Of a DNA stretch of 64,000 bases, positions 10,583-19,475 are shown in pieces. Source of the DNA: JANNUT01 sp046331425 (GTDB taxonomy: Bacteria; Acidobacteriota; Polarisedimenticolia; J045); contig JAXLQU010000002.1 of the NCBI GenBank assembly GCA_046331425.1, positions 186,001 to 250,000 of the forward strand, read 5' to 3'. Positions within the stretch are counted from its first letter, which is position 1, and each line of letters starts with the position of its first letter. The notes under the pieces are model-generated. The model was not told where the DNA came from, ran no database searches, and saw only the letters and a list, made by a program, of their open reading frames with translations. The translations under genes and the position numbers were made by a program.

Positions 10583-11569
10583 CTACTTCACGTCACCGTC
10601 GCGATAGGCGGTAAGCGGCATGTGGCGCATGTGCTCGGTGAAGCGCGCTTTGCTGGTGAGGTCGCGATAGGCACGTTCGGTCTGCTCCACCGATAGCCCG
10701 ACCAGGCCGGCCGTCTTCGCCGGCGGCACGTCGTGCTCCCAGCTATAGAGCAGCAGATCGAGCAGTTGGAACGGCAGCGAGAAGAAGAACTCCTCCTGCG
10801 TCTGCGAAAGCGAGTATGTGTCGCTGGACGGTGGCCGATTGGTAATCCCTTTCGGCACGCCGAGGTAGTCGGCCAACTGATAGACCTGGCTTTTGTACAG
10901 GTGTTGGATCGGCTTGCAATCCACCGCGATATCCCCGTGTTTGACGATAAAACCCACAGCCCATTCATTCCGATTGCAGGTGCCGATCACGGCGCGATTC
11001 ATCGCCTCGCCGTGGAAGTAAAGGATGCCGGTGCGAGCCCGTTGCTTGAAGTTGGTGGCGGCCACGATCTCGAGCAGCTCGCGCGTTCCCAACCGTTCCG
11101 TACGCTCCTGGCCGTCAGAAAAGCGAACCGTGATCAGAAAGTAGTTGAGACGATCTTCGTCCAGCATGTTGGGCGGCAACACGATCTTGAACAGATCCTT
11201 GTCCGGATCGAATGTCGGAAACACGCGACGAATCGCTTCCGTTTGGCGCGAGTAGCAGCCCAGGCCGGTCAGTGCGGCGGTGACATCTTCCATCACCATC
11301 TCGACACCCAACTTGTTTCCGAGCTCCAGTGCGAGTTTGGCCGATTCCGGGCTGGAGTGACGGTCGGGCATCATGATGCCGCGCACCTTGTCCGGCCCCA
11401 GAGCCTTGGCCGCGAGGCACAACACCACCGCCGAGTCGACGCCGCCGGAAACGCCGACAACGCCCCCCTTGCAGCGAAGGTCACGACGCACCTGCCGCGT
11501 CAGGATTTCGCACAGGCGATCGACTTCGGCTCCGACATCGAGCTTCAACACATCATGGGTCAGGGGCAT
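10583..11569 (-). CDS. nadE: NadE-type ammonia-dependent ligase (NAD+ synthase family)
   Basis: This is a 328-residue N-type ATP pyrophosphatase of the NAD+ synthase family. The P-loop VSGGVDSAV is at residues 39-47. GTCNRNEWAVGFIVKHGD and KSQVYQLADYLGVP match the adenylation and nicotinate-dinucleotide regions. There is no glutaminase (nitrilase) domain, so ammonia must come free or from a partner. The normal housekeeping role is amidation of deamido-NAD to NAD. The start lies 13 bases after an acyl-activating ligase that itself overlaps an acyl carrier protein gene, which raises the alternative that it amidates a different carboxylate made by this operon. The T usually found in the NWxxGYxT-like segment is V here. 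Confidence 0.88.
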   Translation of the reverse strand: MPLTHDVLKLDVGAEVDRLCEILTRQVRRDLRCKGGVVGVSGGVDSAVVLCLAAKALGPDKVRGIMMPDRHSSPESAKLALELGNKLGVEMVMEDVTAALTGLGCYSRQTEAIRRVFPTFDPDKDLFKIVLPPNMLDEDRLNYFLITVRFSDGQERTERLGTRELLEIVAATNFKQRARTGILYFHGEAMNRAVIGTCNRNEWAVGFIVKHGDIAVDCKPIQHLYKSQVYQLADYLGVPKGITNRPPSSDTYSLSQTQEEFFFSLPFQLLDLLLYSWEHDVPPAKTAGLVGLSVEQTERAYRDLTSKARFTEHMRHMPLTAYRDGDVK

Positions 11570-11582
11570 ATCGTTCTCCGCG

Positions 11583-13139
11583 TCACGAATGGCGTTCTGC
11601 GCGCTCTTGTTCTTTGAGTTTTTGTTTCATGATCTTGCCCGACTCGTTTTTGGGAAGATCCGCGCGCGACTCGATGATGCTTGGCTGTTTGTAGGCCGGC
11701 AATCGCTTCTTCAAAAACAACGTGAGCCCTTGCTCCCCGGCAGTCGCGTCGCCGCGGAACACCACGAGGGCTTTGATCGCTTCGCCCAGGATCTCATCGG
11801 GGACGCCGATCACCGCAACCTCGTGAACCTCGGCGTATTCCAGTATCGCGTCCTCGATCTCCTTCGCAGCGATGCGGTGGGCGCCGGCCTTGATCATGTC
11901 CTTCTTGCGACCCACGACCCACAAAAACCCTTCAGCGTCGCGGCGGCCTAGATCGCCGGTGTGATAACCATGTTGGCTGAGCACCTGCGCTGTTTCCTCT
12001 GGAGCGCCCCAATAGCCACGCATGATGTTGCTTCCGCGCGCTACCAGTTCGCCGGGCTCGTCGACGTCGCATTCGGTTCCGTCCTCGCGCAGCACGCGAA
12101 TCTCGACGTTAGGAATCGCCTTACCGATCGAGCCGATCTTCTCGGGCAAATCGTGTGGATCCAAGTAGGTCAAGCGGGCGCTGGCCTCGGTGGCGCCGTA
12201 CATCACGTACAGCCGCGCGCGCGGCTGAGCGGCCATCAATCGCTTGGTCAGTTCGGGTGACATCGGTCCGCCTGCCTGGGTGAGATACCGCAGGGCGGGG
12301 AGCGAGCGCTCTGCAAAGTCGGTCTTGTTGAGCAGGATCGCGTAGGTCGATGGGACGCCCGAGAGGCCGGTGCACGCTTCGTTCTGCAGCGTGTCGAGTG
12401 CGGTACCGGGAAACATGAAGCGATTCTCGATCACGATGCTGGCGCCCGCTGCGGCGTGCGTGTTGAGCACCGATTTTCCGTAAACGTAATAGAAGGGAAG
12501 GATCTGAAGCACTCGATCGGTGGCCGACAGTTCGAGGTACGAAACGATCGAGCGCGCGTTGGCAACGAGATTCAGGTGCGACAACATGGCGCCGCGCGGC
12601 TGCCCGGTACTCCCCGACGTGTAGACAATCGATGCAAGTTCCAGATCGGTCGGCATGATTCGCGGTGGGGCGTTGGATGCCGTCAGGGCGGCGGCATTCG
12701 CCAGCACGGTGATGTGAGCGGGAGGGTTCGCGAGTTTCTCCGGTTCCGGAGTCACGAGTAAGCGAAGTTCGGGGAGTGTGGCGATCGCCTCGCTCACCGG
12801 TTTTTCGAATCGCGGTCCGACGATCAACGCGGTTGCATTGCAGTCGGCGAGAAAGCCGCGCAACGTGCGGCCATCGGCGGCCGTATTGAGCGGCACCACG
12901 ACGGCACCGGCCTTCAGAACCGCGTAGTAACTCTCGACCGCCTGACGCGAGTTGTGCGCCAACAGTCCCACGCGGTCGCCGCGGCGAACGCCGTTCTCGA
13001 TCAACAGATGCGCCAGGCGATTGGCCGCTTGTTCGACCTGCCCATAGCTGGCGCGATCGTTCTCATGAATCAGAAACAGTCGCTCTGGTTCATCGTCGGC
13101 ACATCGCTCGAGGAAGTGGTGGACGAGGTAGTGGGTCAT
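11583..13139 (-). CDS. class I adenylate-forming acyl ligase
   Basis: This 518-residue ANL-superfamily enzyme activates a carboxylic acid with ATP as the acyl-AMP and then transfers it to a thiol (CoA or carrier protein). Motifs in order are the P-loop-like YTSGSTGQPRGAMLSH near residue 175, VMYGATEASARL near 310, the HTGDLGRRDAEGF aspartate motif near 405, and the C-terminal PKNESGKIMKQKL with the catalytic lysine. The ATG overlaps the stop of the acyl carrier protein gene (ATGA), which argues that the carrier protein is the acceptor. The acyl substrate is unknown. Confidence 0.92.
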   Translation of the reverse strand: MTHYLVHHFLERCADDEPERLFLIHENDRASYGQVEQAANRLAHLLIENGVRRGDRVGLLAHNSRQAVESYYAVLKAGAVVVPLNTAADGRTLRGFLADCNATALIVGPRFEKPVSEAIATLPELRLLVTPEPEKLANPPAHITVLANAAALTASNAPPRIMPTDLELASIVYTSGSTGQPRGAMLSHLNLVANARSIVSYLELSATDRVLQILPFYYVYGKSVLNTHAAAGASIVIENRFMFPGTALDTLQNEACTGLSGVPSTYAILLNKTDFAERSLPALRYLTQAGGPMSPELTKRLMAAQPRARLYVMYGATEASARLTYLDPHDLPEKIGSIGKAIPNVEIRVLREDGTECDVDEPGELVARGSNIMRGYWGAPEETAQVLSQHGYHTGDLGRRDAEGFLWVVGRKKDMIKAGAHRIAAKEIEDAILEYAEVHEVAVIGVPDEILGEAIKALVVFRGDATAGEQGLTLFLKKRLPAYKQPSIIESRADLPKNESGKIMKQKLKEQERAERHS

Positions 13140-13501
13140 GTTCGTCCGCCGCGCCTTCGTTCCACGAGAGCGATCAAGCCGCGCAGTGTCGCGAAGTTCT
13201 CAGCGGTCAGATCGCGATCGGAAAGCGAGACACTCAACCGAGCTTCGATTTCGTGCAACACGGTCAGCACTGCCACGGAGTCGAGGCCGGCATCGACCAG
13301 CGGCGCATCCAGCGACCAAGGACGCGGCAAGCCGTCGGCGAGCGCCTCATCGAGGATCGCTTCGAGCACGGCTTGATCGTTACCAGCGATGACCACGTTC
13401 CTCACGCTCTCGGCCGCGTCGGGCCCTGTGAAGGATAGGGACCGGGCGGGGGCGGGGGCAACCTGGCGAACCGCTGCGGACGGTTCTCGCTCGGCGGCCA
13501 T
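13136..13501 (-). CDS. acyl carrier protein
   Basis: The C-terminal 80 residues are a standard carrier domain. The phosphopantetheine serine sits in DAGLDSVAVL, followed by HEIEARLSVSLSDRDL and FATLRGLIALV. About 35 residues precede the domain and look disordered. The start is uncertain: ATG at 13501 (used here), or TTG at 13549; neither has a good ribosome binding site. It is the first gene of the cassette with the acyl ligase, NadE-type ligase and lipoprotein. The promoter must lie in the short gap shared with the divergent globin-fusion gene. Confidence 0.85.
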   Translation of the reverse strand: MAAEREPSAAVRQVAPAPARSLSFTGPDAAESVRNVVIAGNDQAVLEAILDEALADGLPRPWSLDAPLVDAGLDSVAVLTVLHEIEARLSVSLSDRDLTAENFATLRGLIALVERRRGGRT

Positions 13502-13579
13502 CCAGATCCAGGTCGAGTCCGTATCTAATGGCGGTTCTGGCCAGCCCAAGGCGGGAGGCCGAACGGAAGGAGAGGGCTC

Positions 13580-14428
13580 ATGAGATCACGAACCTTGACG
13601 ATCCTCGCGTTGGCGGCGAGCGCCGTCTGTCTCGGCGCGAACGCACAAGAAGAAAAGGCCGGCCCCGATATCGAGGCCAACCGTGCCCTGGATGCGCGGT
13701 TTTTCAAAGCGCTCGAAGCGATGGACCTGGAAACCCTTGCCGCGAGCTACAGCAAGAGTGAGATGGTGACGTCGGTGTCCGAGGACGGGTCTCGCCAACG
13801 CGGCCCCGCGGAAATCAAGGCCGGATACCAGCAGCTGCTCGGCTCGCTCAAGTCGATCAAGATCGAGAGCTACGACACCAAGTTCAGCCGGATCAGCGAT
13901 ACCGCGATTGCTGGGTATGGCGAAGCGATTGGTGTGATCGTTCCCAAGGACGGTCCGGCGCAGAGCATGAAGTGGGTCTACACCGATGTGCGTCGCAAAG
14001 AGGGCGGCAAGTGGGTCTATCTGTTTGATCGCGTGATCACTCAACCGGCAACGACCGCGACCGATTCGCTCTACAAGCGGCTGGGCGGATACGATGCGAT
14101 TGCCGCGGTGATCGATGATTTCATTCCGCGACTGGCCGGTGATCCGCAGTTGAAGCGATTCTTCGGCGGGCTGTCGGCGCTGAGCGCTGTCCATTTGCGC
14201 CAACACTTGGTCAACCAAGTGTGCGCCGCGGCGGGCGGTCCCTGCGCCTATACCGGCCGCGACATGAAGACCGCGCATGCCGGGTTGGGTATCAATGGCA
14301 AGGACTGGGATGCCGGTGTGAAGGCGTTGGTCGCCACACTCGACAAGTTCAAAGTGCGCGGCAAGACCCGCGAAGATCTGCTCGCCGCGGTCTCGAGCCT
14401 GAAGGGCGACATCGTCGAGAAGCCATAA
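13580..14428 (+). CDS. exported NTF2-like / group 1 truncated haemoglobin fusion
   Basis: The 282-residue product has a signal peptide (LTILALAASAVCLGANAQ), then an NTF2/SnoaL-like domain (about residues 30-155, with ALEAMDLETLAASYS and KWVYTDVRRKEGGKWVYLFDRVI). It ends in a group 1 truncated globin (about 163-275: SLYKRLGGYDAI, GGPCAYTGRDM, proximal histidine in KTAHAGLGI, DWDAGVKALV). Truncated globins bind haem and small gases. The residue aligned with the distal B10 tyrosine of mycobacterial HbN (DFYVRV) is isoleucine here (DFIPRL), seen by eye only. A GGAGAGGG site precedes the ATG. The gene diverges from the acyl carrier protein operon. Confidence 0.88.
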   Translation: MRSRTLTILALAASAVCLGANAQEEKAGPDIEANRALDARFFKALEAMDLETLAASYSKSEMVTSVSEDGSRQRGPAEIKAGYQQLLGSLKSIKIESYDTKFSRISDTAIAGYGEAIGVIVPKDGPAQSMKWVYTDVRRKEGGKWVYLFDRVITQPATTATDSLYKRLGGYDAIAAVIDDFIPRLAGDPQLKRFFGGLSALSAVHLRQHLVNQVCAAAGGPCAYTGRDMKTAHAGLGINGKDWDAGVKALVATLDKFKVRGKTREDLLAAVSSLKGDIVEKP

Positions 14429-14449
14429 CTGCAACGCAGCAGGTGGGCC

Positions 14450-14481
14450 GAGGGCCCGACGGCGATCGTCGACGGGCCCTC
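14450..14481 (+). terminator. strong hairpin after the globin-fusion gene, possible terminator
   Basis: GAGGGCCCG at 14450 pairs perfectly with CGGGCCCTC ending at 14481, and CGACG/CGTCG extends the stem inside. It begins 22 bases after the stop at 14428. No T-run follows, so it is not a classical intrinsic terminator. It may act as an RNA 3' end or a pause site. Confidence 0.4.
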
Positions 14482-14542
14482 AAGTCGCACGGCTTTCTGC
14501 CGAAAGATCCGACGAAACCCACCTGCCGGTTTGGAGTTGCCG

Positions 14543-15391
14543 ATGGCCGGACTGCTCGATCTGAACGCCGTGATTGCTGCCGCCAGTGAACTGGAGCCGT
14601 TGCCGGCGAGTGCAACGCGACTCGCAGCGCTTGCGGCACGCGATGACTCGCCGCTGGTGGAGATCGCCGACACCGTCTCGTACGACCCTCCCTTGGCCGG
14701 CCGCGTCTTGCGAGTGGCGAACAGTGCAGCCTTCGCCACGGCCGCGCCGGTCGGCACGGTGAGGTCCGCGATTCAGCGCCTGGGTGTGGGGCGGTTGGTG
14801 GCGATGGCGATTGGACCGACCGTTTGCAAGCGGTTCGCCACCACGACAGCGAGTGCCGGGATCGATGAAGGGGTGCTGTGGAGACATGCGGTGGCAACGT
14901 CTCTGGCGGCCGAGGCGATGTCGCGATATTGCACCGCGCGGCTGCCTGCAGAAGCGATCACCGCGTCGCTCCTGCACGATGTGGGGAAACTCGTCTTGCT
15001 GCGCTTTGTCCACGGAGCGGAGCGCGAGTATCTCAAGCGCGCGTGGCAGGAGGGTGGCCGGCGTCGCTTCGATGTCGAGCGCGAGATCCTGGGCTGTGAT
15101 CATGCCGAACTGGGCGGACTGGTCGCGCGGCATTGGGGCCTACCCGAGACGATTCGAGTTCCGATCGCGCATCACCACGATCCCGACCTCCATGCCGATC
15201 CGGCGATCGATTCGGTCTTCGTCGCCAACGCGGCGGCTCACGCGGCCGAGCGCCTCGAGGATCAAACGGGCGACGCGCTGCAGGCGCACGCGTCCGCTCG
15301 CGATCGACTCGGTATGCGCCCCGAGTCCTTCTCTGCCCTGTGCCAATCCGTCAACGCCGGCCTCGACGACGTCCTGAAGCGCTACGCCTAG
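14543..15391 (+). CDS. HDOD-domain signalling protein
   Basis: This 282-residue protein is a single HDOD domain, a non-catalytic relative of HD phosphohydrolases used in signalling and motility or DNA-stress control. Seen are LPLSATRL-like N-terminal LPASATRLAAL, SYDPPLAGRVLRVANSAAF around residues 45-65, SAIQRLGVGRLVAMAIG, the HAVATSLAAEAMS helix, LLHDVGKLVLL near residue 148, and HHHDPDLH near 212. The ATG at 14543 is chosen because GGAG lies 8 bases upstream; a TTG at 14531 is in frame. A repeat element follows 13 bases after the stop. Confidence 0.88.
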   Translation: MAGLLDLNAVIAAASELEPLPASATRLAALAARDDSPLVEIADTVSYDPPLAGRVLRVANSAAFATAAPVGTVRSAIQRLGVGRLVAMAIGPTVCKRFATTTASAGIDEGVLWRHAVATSLAAEAMSRYCTARLPAEAITASLLHDVGKLVLLRFVHGAEREYLKRAWQEGGRRRFDVEREILGCDHAELGGLVARHWGLPETIRVPIAHHHDPDLHADPAIDSVFVANAAAHAAERLEDQTGDALQAHASARDRLGMRPESFSALCQSVNAGLDDVLKRYA

Positions 15392-15404
15392 CCCCCCTCA
15401 ACTC

Positions 15405-15517
15405 AATTCGGGGACGGTCTACCTAAAGCGCAGTTACTCGGCCCAAATCATGGAAATCTTGCGACGGCGTCTCTCTCGGCCCGACTAACCGTGCTTTAGG
15501 TAAACCGTCCCCGAATT
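15405..15517. repeat. inverted-repeat element, copy 1 (113 bp)
   Basis: The ends are AATTCGGGGACGG and its complement. Arms of roughly 37-40 bases match with a few mismatches (C or T at arm position 15; GCGCAGTTACTCGG against GCACGGTTAGTCGG). The central ~35 bases are unique. Copies 2 and 3 are at 31518-31630 and 34494-34599. No transposase is nearby. This could be a MITE, a REP-like element, or a long bidirectional terminator. Confidence 0.85.
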
Positions 15518-15564
15518 GGCATGTGGTGGGGTGACGGAGCGGATTCGGCTGATAGAGTGCGGCG

Positions 15565-16650
15565 ATGCGGGCCGAATGGGTTTTGTTGCGATTTCATGCG
15601 CGAGGTTCGGTGCGGGCGAGCTGGCGGTTGCTGACGCCGATACTGGGGGCGATCGCTGTGGGAGCGGGGTTGAATGCCGATCCCGCGCAGTGGCTCGCGA
15701 TGTTGGCGGGGATCGATCGGCCGTGGCCCGCCGTTGCGATTTGGATTGGGCTCGCCTGGTTGCTCGCGAGTTGGACAGCTCAGCGACTGGCCCCTGCCGC
15801 TCACGGCTTCATGAATCATCTCCCCGCATCGAGATCCGAGCAGCGACGTGCGCACGGGTGGGCGCTGCTCGTGGCGCAACTTCCGGTCTACGTGGTGTTG
15901 AGTACAGCCTGGGTCGCAGCAGCGATTTCCGGACACGCCGTATCGCCATGGAGTTGGCTCGTCCTGCCGATCGCAGCGGTCGTCGTCGCAGCGGTTTCGT
16001 TGCGGACGGTGCAGCGTTTGCCGATCTCGGTTCCGGTGCGAGCCTCGTGGTGGCCGCTGCTGCTGGTCGTCAACACACGCAGCGCCGCATGGCCCTCGGT
16101 CCCGTCGGCGTTGCTCGCTCTGCTTCCGCTCGTCGGCGCAGCGCTGTTTGCGAGGCACGAACCATCCGGTGCGCCGATCGTTGCGCTCGCAGCGCGACTT
16201 GCCGGTGTGATGGCGGTCTCGATTGCGCTTGCTGGCAGCGCTGAAGCACTCGCTCTGCATCGGCCATGGTGGAGTTGGTCGCGATCGCTCCCCGAGACGC
16301 CCCATTACCGTGTTTGGATCGATGCCCTCTGGTTGGGTAGCTGGGCAGCGCCTGCGGCACTCATGACGTGGGTATTGTTTCCCCGACAGGCATGGGCCGT
16401 CTGTCTCGCCTGGCCCGCGTTATCGTTGGTTGCAGCGGGCGCGATACGCCGACTAGGACTGGCCGCCTCCGGGACCGAAACGCTGTGGATGGGAGGATTT
16501 GTTGCCGCGGCGATCGCGCTGGTGCCGGCTATCGCCGTGCTCGCCGTGCCCGGTGCGTGGCTCGCTCAGCGAATCGCGGTCGCCCGCGATCGAGCGTTGC
16601 GCGTGAGCGTGTGGGACGAGCGCACGACGCCTGTGAAGGACGCAGCGTGA
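15565..16650 (+). CDS. ABC transporter membrane protein (putative)
   Basis: This is a 361-residue polytopic membrane protein with about nine to ten hydrophobic segments (for example WPAVAIWIGLAWLLASW, QLPVYVVLSTAWVAAAI, IAAVVVAAVSL, GGFVAAAIALVPAIAVLAVPGAWLA). I do not recognise a specific family from sequence. Its last codons overlap the GTG start of an ABC ATPase gene, which makes a transporter or export permease the best call. The N-terminal part has a short basic cytoplasmic region. The substrate is unknown. Confidence 0.75.
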   Translation: MRAEWVLLRFHARGSVRASWRLLTPILGAIAVGAGLNADPAQWLAMLAGIDRPWPAVAIWIGLAWLLASWTAQRLAPAAHGFMNHLPASRSEQRRAHGWALLVAQLPVYVVLSTAWVAAAISGHAVSPWSWLVLPIAAVVVAAVSLRTVQRLPISVPVRASWWPLLLVVNTRSAAWPSVPSALLALLPLVGAALFARHEPSGAPIVALAARLAGVMAVSIALAGSAEALALHRPWWSWSRSLPETPHYRVWIDALWLGSWAAPAALMTWVLFPRQAWAVCLAWPALSLVAAGAIRRLGLAASGTETLWMGGFVAAAIALVPAIAVLAVPGAWLAQRIAVARDRALRVSVWDERTTPVKDAA

Positions 16651-17354
16651 ACGCGCCGGCCGTCGAACTTGTCGCCGTCAACTTTGCGTACGCGAACGGG
16701 CCGCGCATCCTGCACGACGTCACGCTCTCGATCGGGAGCGGACTGAGCCTGCTGGTTGGTCCCAATGGCTGCGGCAAGAGCACGCTGGCACGCGTCGTTG
16801 CCGGAGTCGAGCGACCGCAATCGGGGTCGATCAAGATCTTCGGCATCGACGCTTGGCGCGACGAGGCCGCAGCGCGCCGCGAACTCGTGTACGTGCCCGA
16901 TCCTCCCGACATCACTCCGTACGCGAACATCGGCGATGTCGTGATGCTCGCGGCGCGCTTGCGCGGACACGATCACGCGCTCGCGCAGCAGGCACTGGCG
17001 CGCGCCGGCTTGCAATCCTTGGCTGGCCGCAGCGCGCGCGAGTTGAGCTTGGGGCAGAAGCGTCGCGCGCTGTTGGCCGCAGCGTGGACCCATTCCGCGC
17101 CGCGTTTGTTGATCCTGGACGAACCGCTGGAAGCGATGGATCGCAACATGCGCGACATCATCGAGTCGTGGATCGGACGCGCGGTGGGCCGACAGGCCGC
17201 CGTGCTGGTGGTGACCCACGATCTGGAGCCGTTTCTCGCGCAGGCTCAGACGCTCATCACCGTCGCCAATGGACGCGTCGCCGCCACCGCTTTGCCCGAC
17301 CAACTCGAACACAAGCGCGCGCTGGTCGATGTCGCTGCGCGCGGCGGCGGCTAG
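16647..17354 (+). CDS. ABC transporter ATPase subunit
   Basis: The 235-residue nucleotide-binding subunit shows Walker A GPNGCGKSTL (about residue 40), a signature ELSLGQKRRALLAAA near 137 (LSLGQ in place of LSGGQ), Walker B RLLILDEP near 155 and the switch histidine in VVTHDLEP. It powers transport by ATP hydrolysis, presumably with the overlapping membrane protein upstream. The GTG start at 16647 overlaps the stop of that gene and has GAAGGA 6 bases upstream; longer readings of this frame run antisense-like through the permease and are not credible. It ends convergent with, and overlapping by 4 bases, the LOG-family gene. Confidence 0.92.
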   Translation: MNAPAVELVAVNFAYANGPRILHDVTLSIGSGLSLLVGPNGCGKSTLARVVAGVERPQSGSIKIFGIDAWRDEAAARRELVYVPDPPDITPYANIGDVVMLAARLRGHDHALAQQALARAGLQSLAGRSARELSLGQKRRALLAAAWTHSAPRLLILDEPLEAMDRNMRDIIESWIGRAVGRQAAVLVVTHDLEPFLAQAQTLITVANGRVAATALPDQLEHKRALVDVAARGGG

Positions 17355-18133
17355 CGCGCCGGCCGGCCGCGCTCGAACAGCAGGGCGCGGCGTTGCGGCC
17401 CGACCCGGCGTGCAAAGCCCGGGTCGCGCGCCAGATGCTCGCGCACGATCGCCGCGGCCTCCGCCGGATCATCGGTCAGATGCAGCATCGCGAGGTCGTG
17501 CTCGGTGATCGCACCGCGAGCCAAGAGTGTTTGCTTCAGAAAGTCCAACAGCGGCTGCCAATAATCGCGGCCCATGATCACCACGGGAAAGTTGGCGATC
17601 TTGCCGGTTTGGATCAGCGTCGCGGCTTCGAACATTTCATCCAGAGTTCCAAATCCGCCGGGCATGACGATGAAGGCGTAGCTGTACTTGAGCAGCATCA
17701 CCTTGCGCACGAAGAAGTATCGGAACTCGACGAACGTATCGAGGTACGGGTTGTGCTTTTGCTCGAACGGCAACTCGATGTTGCATCCGACACTGCGCCC
17801 GCCCGCCTCGCGCGCGCCCCGATTGGCAGCTTCCATCACGCCCGGACCGCCGCCGGTCACAACCGTCAGCCCCAGCTTGGCCATCTCGGCGCCGACGGCG
17901 CGCGCCGTATCGTAGGCGAAGGTACCTTCGTCAAATCGTGCCGAGCCGAAGACGGTGACACTCGGACCGATGAAGTGCAGGCGGCGAAAACCGCGGATGA
18001 ACTCGGCGCAGATTCGGATCGCGCGCAGCAGTTCCTGGCGTCGCGTATGCGGCCCTTCGAGAAAACGCCGCTCTTCGCGGGTGCGCGGGGTTTTCCCCCA
18101 AATCTCGTGGACGAACTCGCCGAGTTGACTCAT
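17351..18133 (-). CDS. LOG-family (TIGR00730-type) nucleotide 5'-monophosphate phosphoribohydrolase
   Basis: This 260-residue Rossmann protein carries the two LOG signatures, GGGPGVMEAANRGA (around residue 105) and PGGFGTLDEMFEA (around 165). Members cleave the N-glycosidic bond of nucleoside 5'-monophosphates or cytokinin ribotides, and are often mislabelled lysine decarboxylase. It is longer than the smallest LOG proteins because of an extra N-terminal helix region (RTREERRFLEGPHTRRQELL). It lies 13 bases after phosphomannomutase on the same strand and is probably cotranscribed with it. Confidence 0.9.
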   Translation of the reverse strand: MSQLGEFVHEIWGKTPRTREERRFLEGPHTRRQELLRAIRICAEFIRGFRRLHFIGPSVTVFGSARFDEGTFAYDTARAVGAEMAKLGLTVVTGGGPGVMEAANRGAREAGGRSVGCNIELPFEQKHNPYLDTFVEFRYFFVRKVMLLKYSYAFIVMPGGFGTLDEMFEAATLIQTGKIANFPVVIMGRDYWQPLLDFLKQTLLARGAITEHDLAMLHLTDDPAEAAAIVREHLARDPGFARRVGPQRRALLFERGRPAR

Positions 18134-18146
18134 GGGTTGGGAGGAT

Positions 18147-19475
18147 TCAAGCGCGAATGATCGCCAGCAACTCTTCGCGTTTTTGCTCCATCAAGGTCTG
18201 GCTGTCGGCTTCGAGCACTAACCGCAGCAGCGGCTCGGTATTCGAAGGTCGCACGTTGAACCACCAGTCCGGATAACTGACCTTCAATCCATCGAGTTTC
18301 GTCTGACGCCCGTCGCGATACTTGTCTTCCAGGCGCTGAAGCACCGCTGCGACGAACGGCACCTTGCTGTTGACCTCGCCGCTGGACGGATAGCGCTGAA
18401 GCGGCTTGATCGCGTGTGAAAGCGAGACGCCGCGGGCATCCAGAATGTTGAGCACTCTGAACAGCGCCAAGAGTGTGTTCTCGGCATAGCTGCTTTCTTG
18501 GAAGTAGAAGTGCCCCGAAAGCTCGCCGGCAAAGATGCCGCCTTCCGACCGGAGCGCTTTTTTGATGAAGGCGTGACCGACGCGGCACTCCACGGCGCGT
18601 CCACCCGCCTCTTCGACCTCTTCCTTGACGACACGCGACGATCGCAGGTCGTAGAGGATCGTGGCGCCCGAGTGTGCGCGCAGCACGTCTTGCGCAATGA
18701 GCGCGGTCAGGATGTCGGCCGGCACGATCGAGCCGGTTTCGTCGACGAAGAAGCAGCGATCTCCGTCGCCATCGAGCGCCACGCCGAGGTCTGCTTTGTC
18801 ACGAACCACCGCCGCTTGCAGGTCGCGCAACGTTTCGAAGTGGAGCGGGTTGGGCTCGTGATTCGGGAAGGTGTCGTCCGGCTCGAAGTACATCGGAACG
18901 ACCTCCAGCAATGGTGTCGCTTTGGCGAGCGTGGCGTAGTCGGGCCCACCCATTCCGTTGCCGGCGTCGACGACGATCTTGAAGCGGCGCCGAACCGCGA
19001 GCGCTTGCAACGAGGCTTCGACGAACTCCTCGCGCGGCGATGAGTCGACCAGGGTGCCGGGTTCGGCTGCTGCTGTGAACTCGTTCTTCTCGACGAGCTT
19101 GGCGATATCCAGCAGACCGTTGGCCGATCCGATCGGCAGTGCGCCTTTGCCGCAGATCTTCATCCCGTTGTCGGGGGGCGGGTTGTGCGATGCGGTGACG
19201 CTGACGGCGCAATCGTGATCTCGTCCGGCGAAGTAGACCAAGGGAGACGTCGCTTGTCCGATGAACGTGACGTTGACACCTTGCGCACGCAGCCCTTCGA
19301 TCAGGGCCATCGCCAAGGCCGGGCTGGAGCGCCGCATGTCGTGACCGACCAGCGCGGTGCGGCACTTGAGGAATGTCGCGGTGGCGCGGCCGATCCGATG
19401 CGCAACCTCTTCATTGATCAGTTCGGGGTACGCGCCCCGCACGTCGTAGGCCTTGAAGAGCTTCTGAATGGACAC
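18147..19475 (-). CDS. manB: phosphomannomutase / phosphoglucomutase
   Basis: The 442-residue alpha-D-phosphohexomutase interconverts mannose or glucose 6- and 1-phosphates, supplying GDP-mannose or glucose-1-P for surface sugars. The catalytic phosphoserine loop TASHNPPPDNGMKI is at about residues 92-105, the metal loop DGDGDRCFF at about 237-245, the sugar loop GELSGHFYF near 318, and the phosphate-binding RPSNTEPLLRL near 415. The start is GTG at 19475 with AGGAGA 7 bases upstream. The cupin gene 107 bases upstream on the same strand is mannose-phosphate related, which supports a mannose role. Confidence 0.95.
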   Translation of the reverse strand: MSIQKLFKAYDVRGAYPELINEEVAHRIGRATATFLKCRTALVGHDMRRSSPALAMALIEGLRAQGVNVTFIGQATSPLVYFAGRDHDCAVSVTASHNPPPDNGMKICGKGALPIGSANGLLDIAKLVEKNEFTAAAEPGTLVDSSPREEFVEASLQALAVRRRFKIVVDAGNGMGGPDYATLAKATPLLEVVPMYFEPDDTFPNHEPNPLHFETLRDLQAAVVRDKADLGVALDGDGDRCFFVDETGSIVPADILTALIAQDVLRAHSGATILYDLRSSRVVKEEVEEAGGRAVECRVGHAFIKKALRSEGGIFAGELSGHFYFQESSYAENTLLALFRVLNILDARGVSLSHAIKPLQRYPSSGEVNSKVPFVAAVLQRLEDKYRDGRQTKLDGLKVSYPDWWFNVRPSNTEPLLRLVLEADSQTLMEQKREELLAIIRA

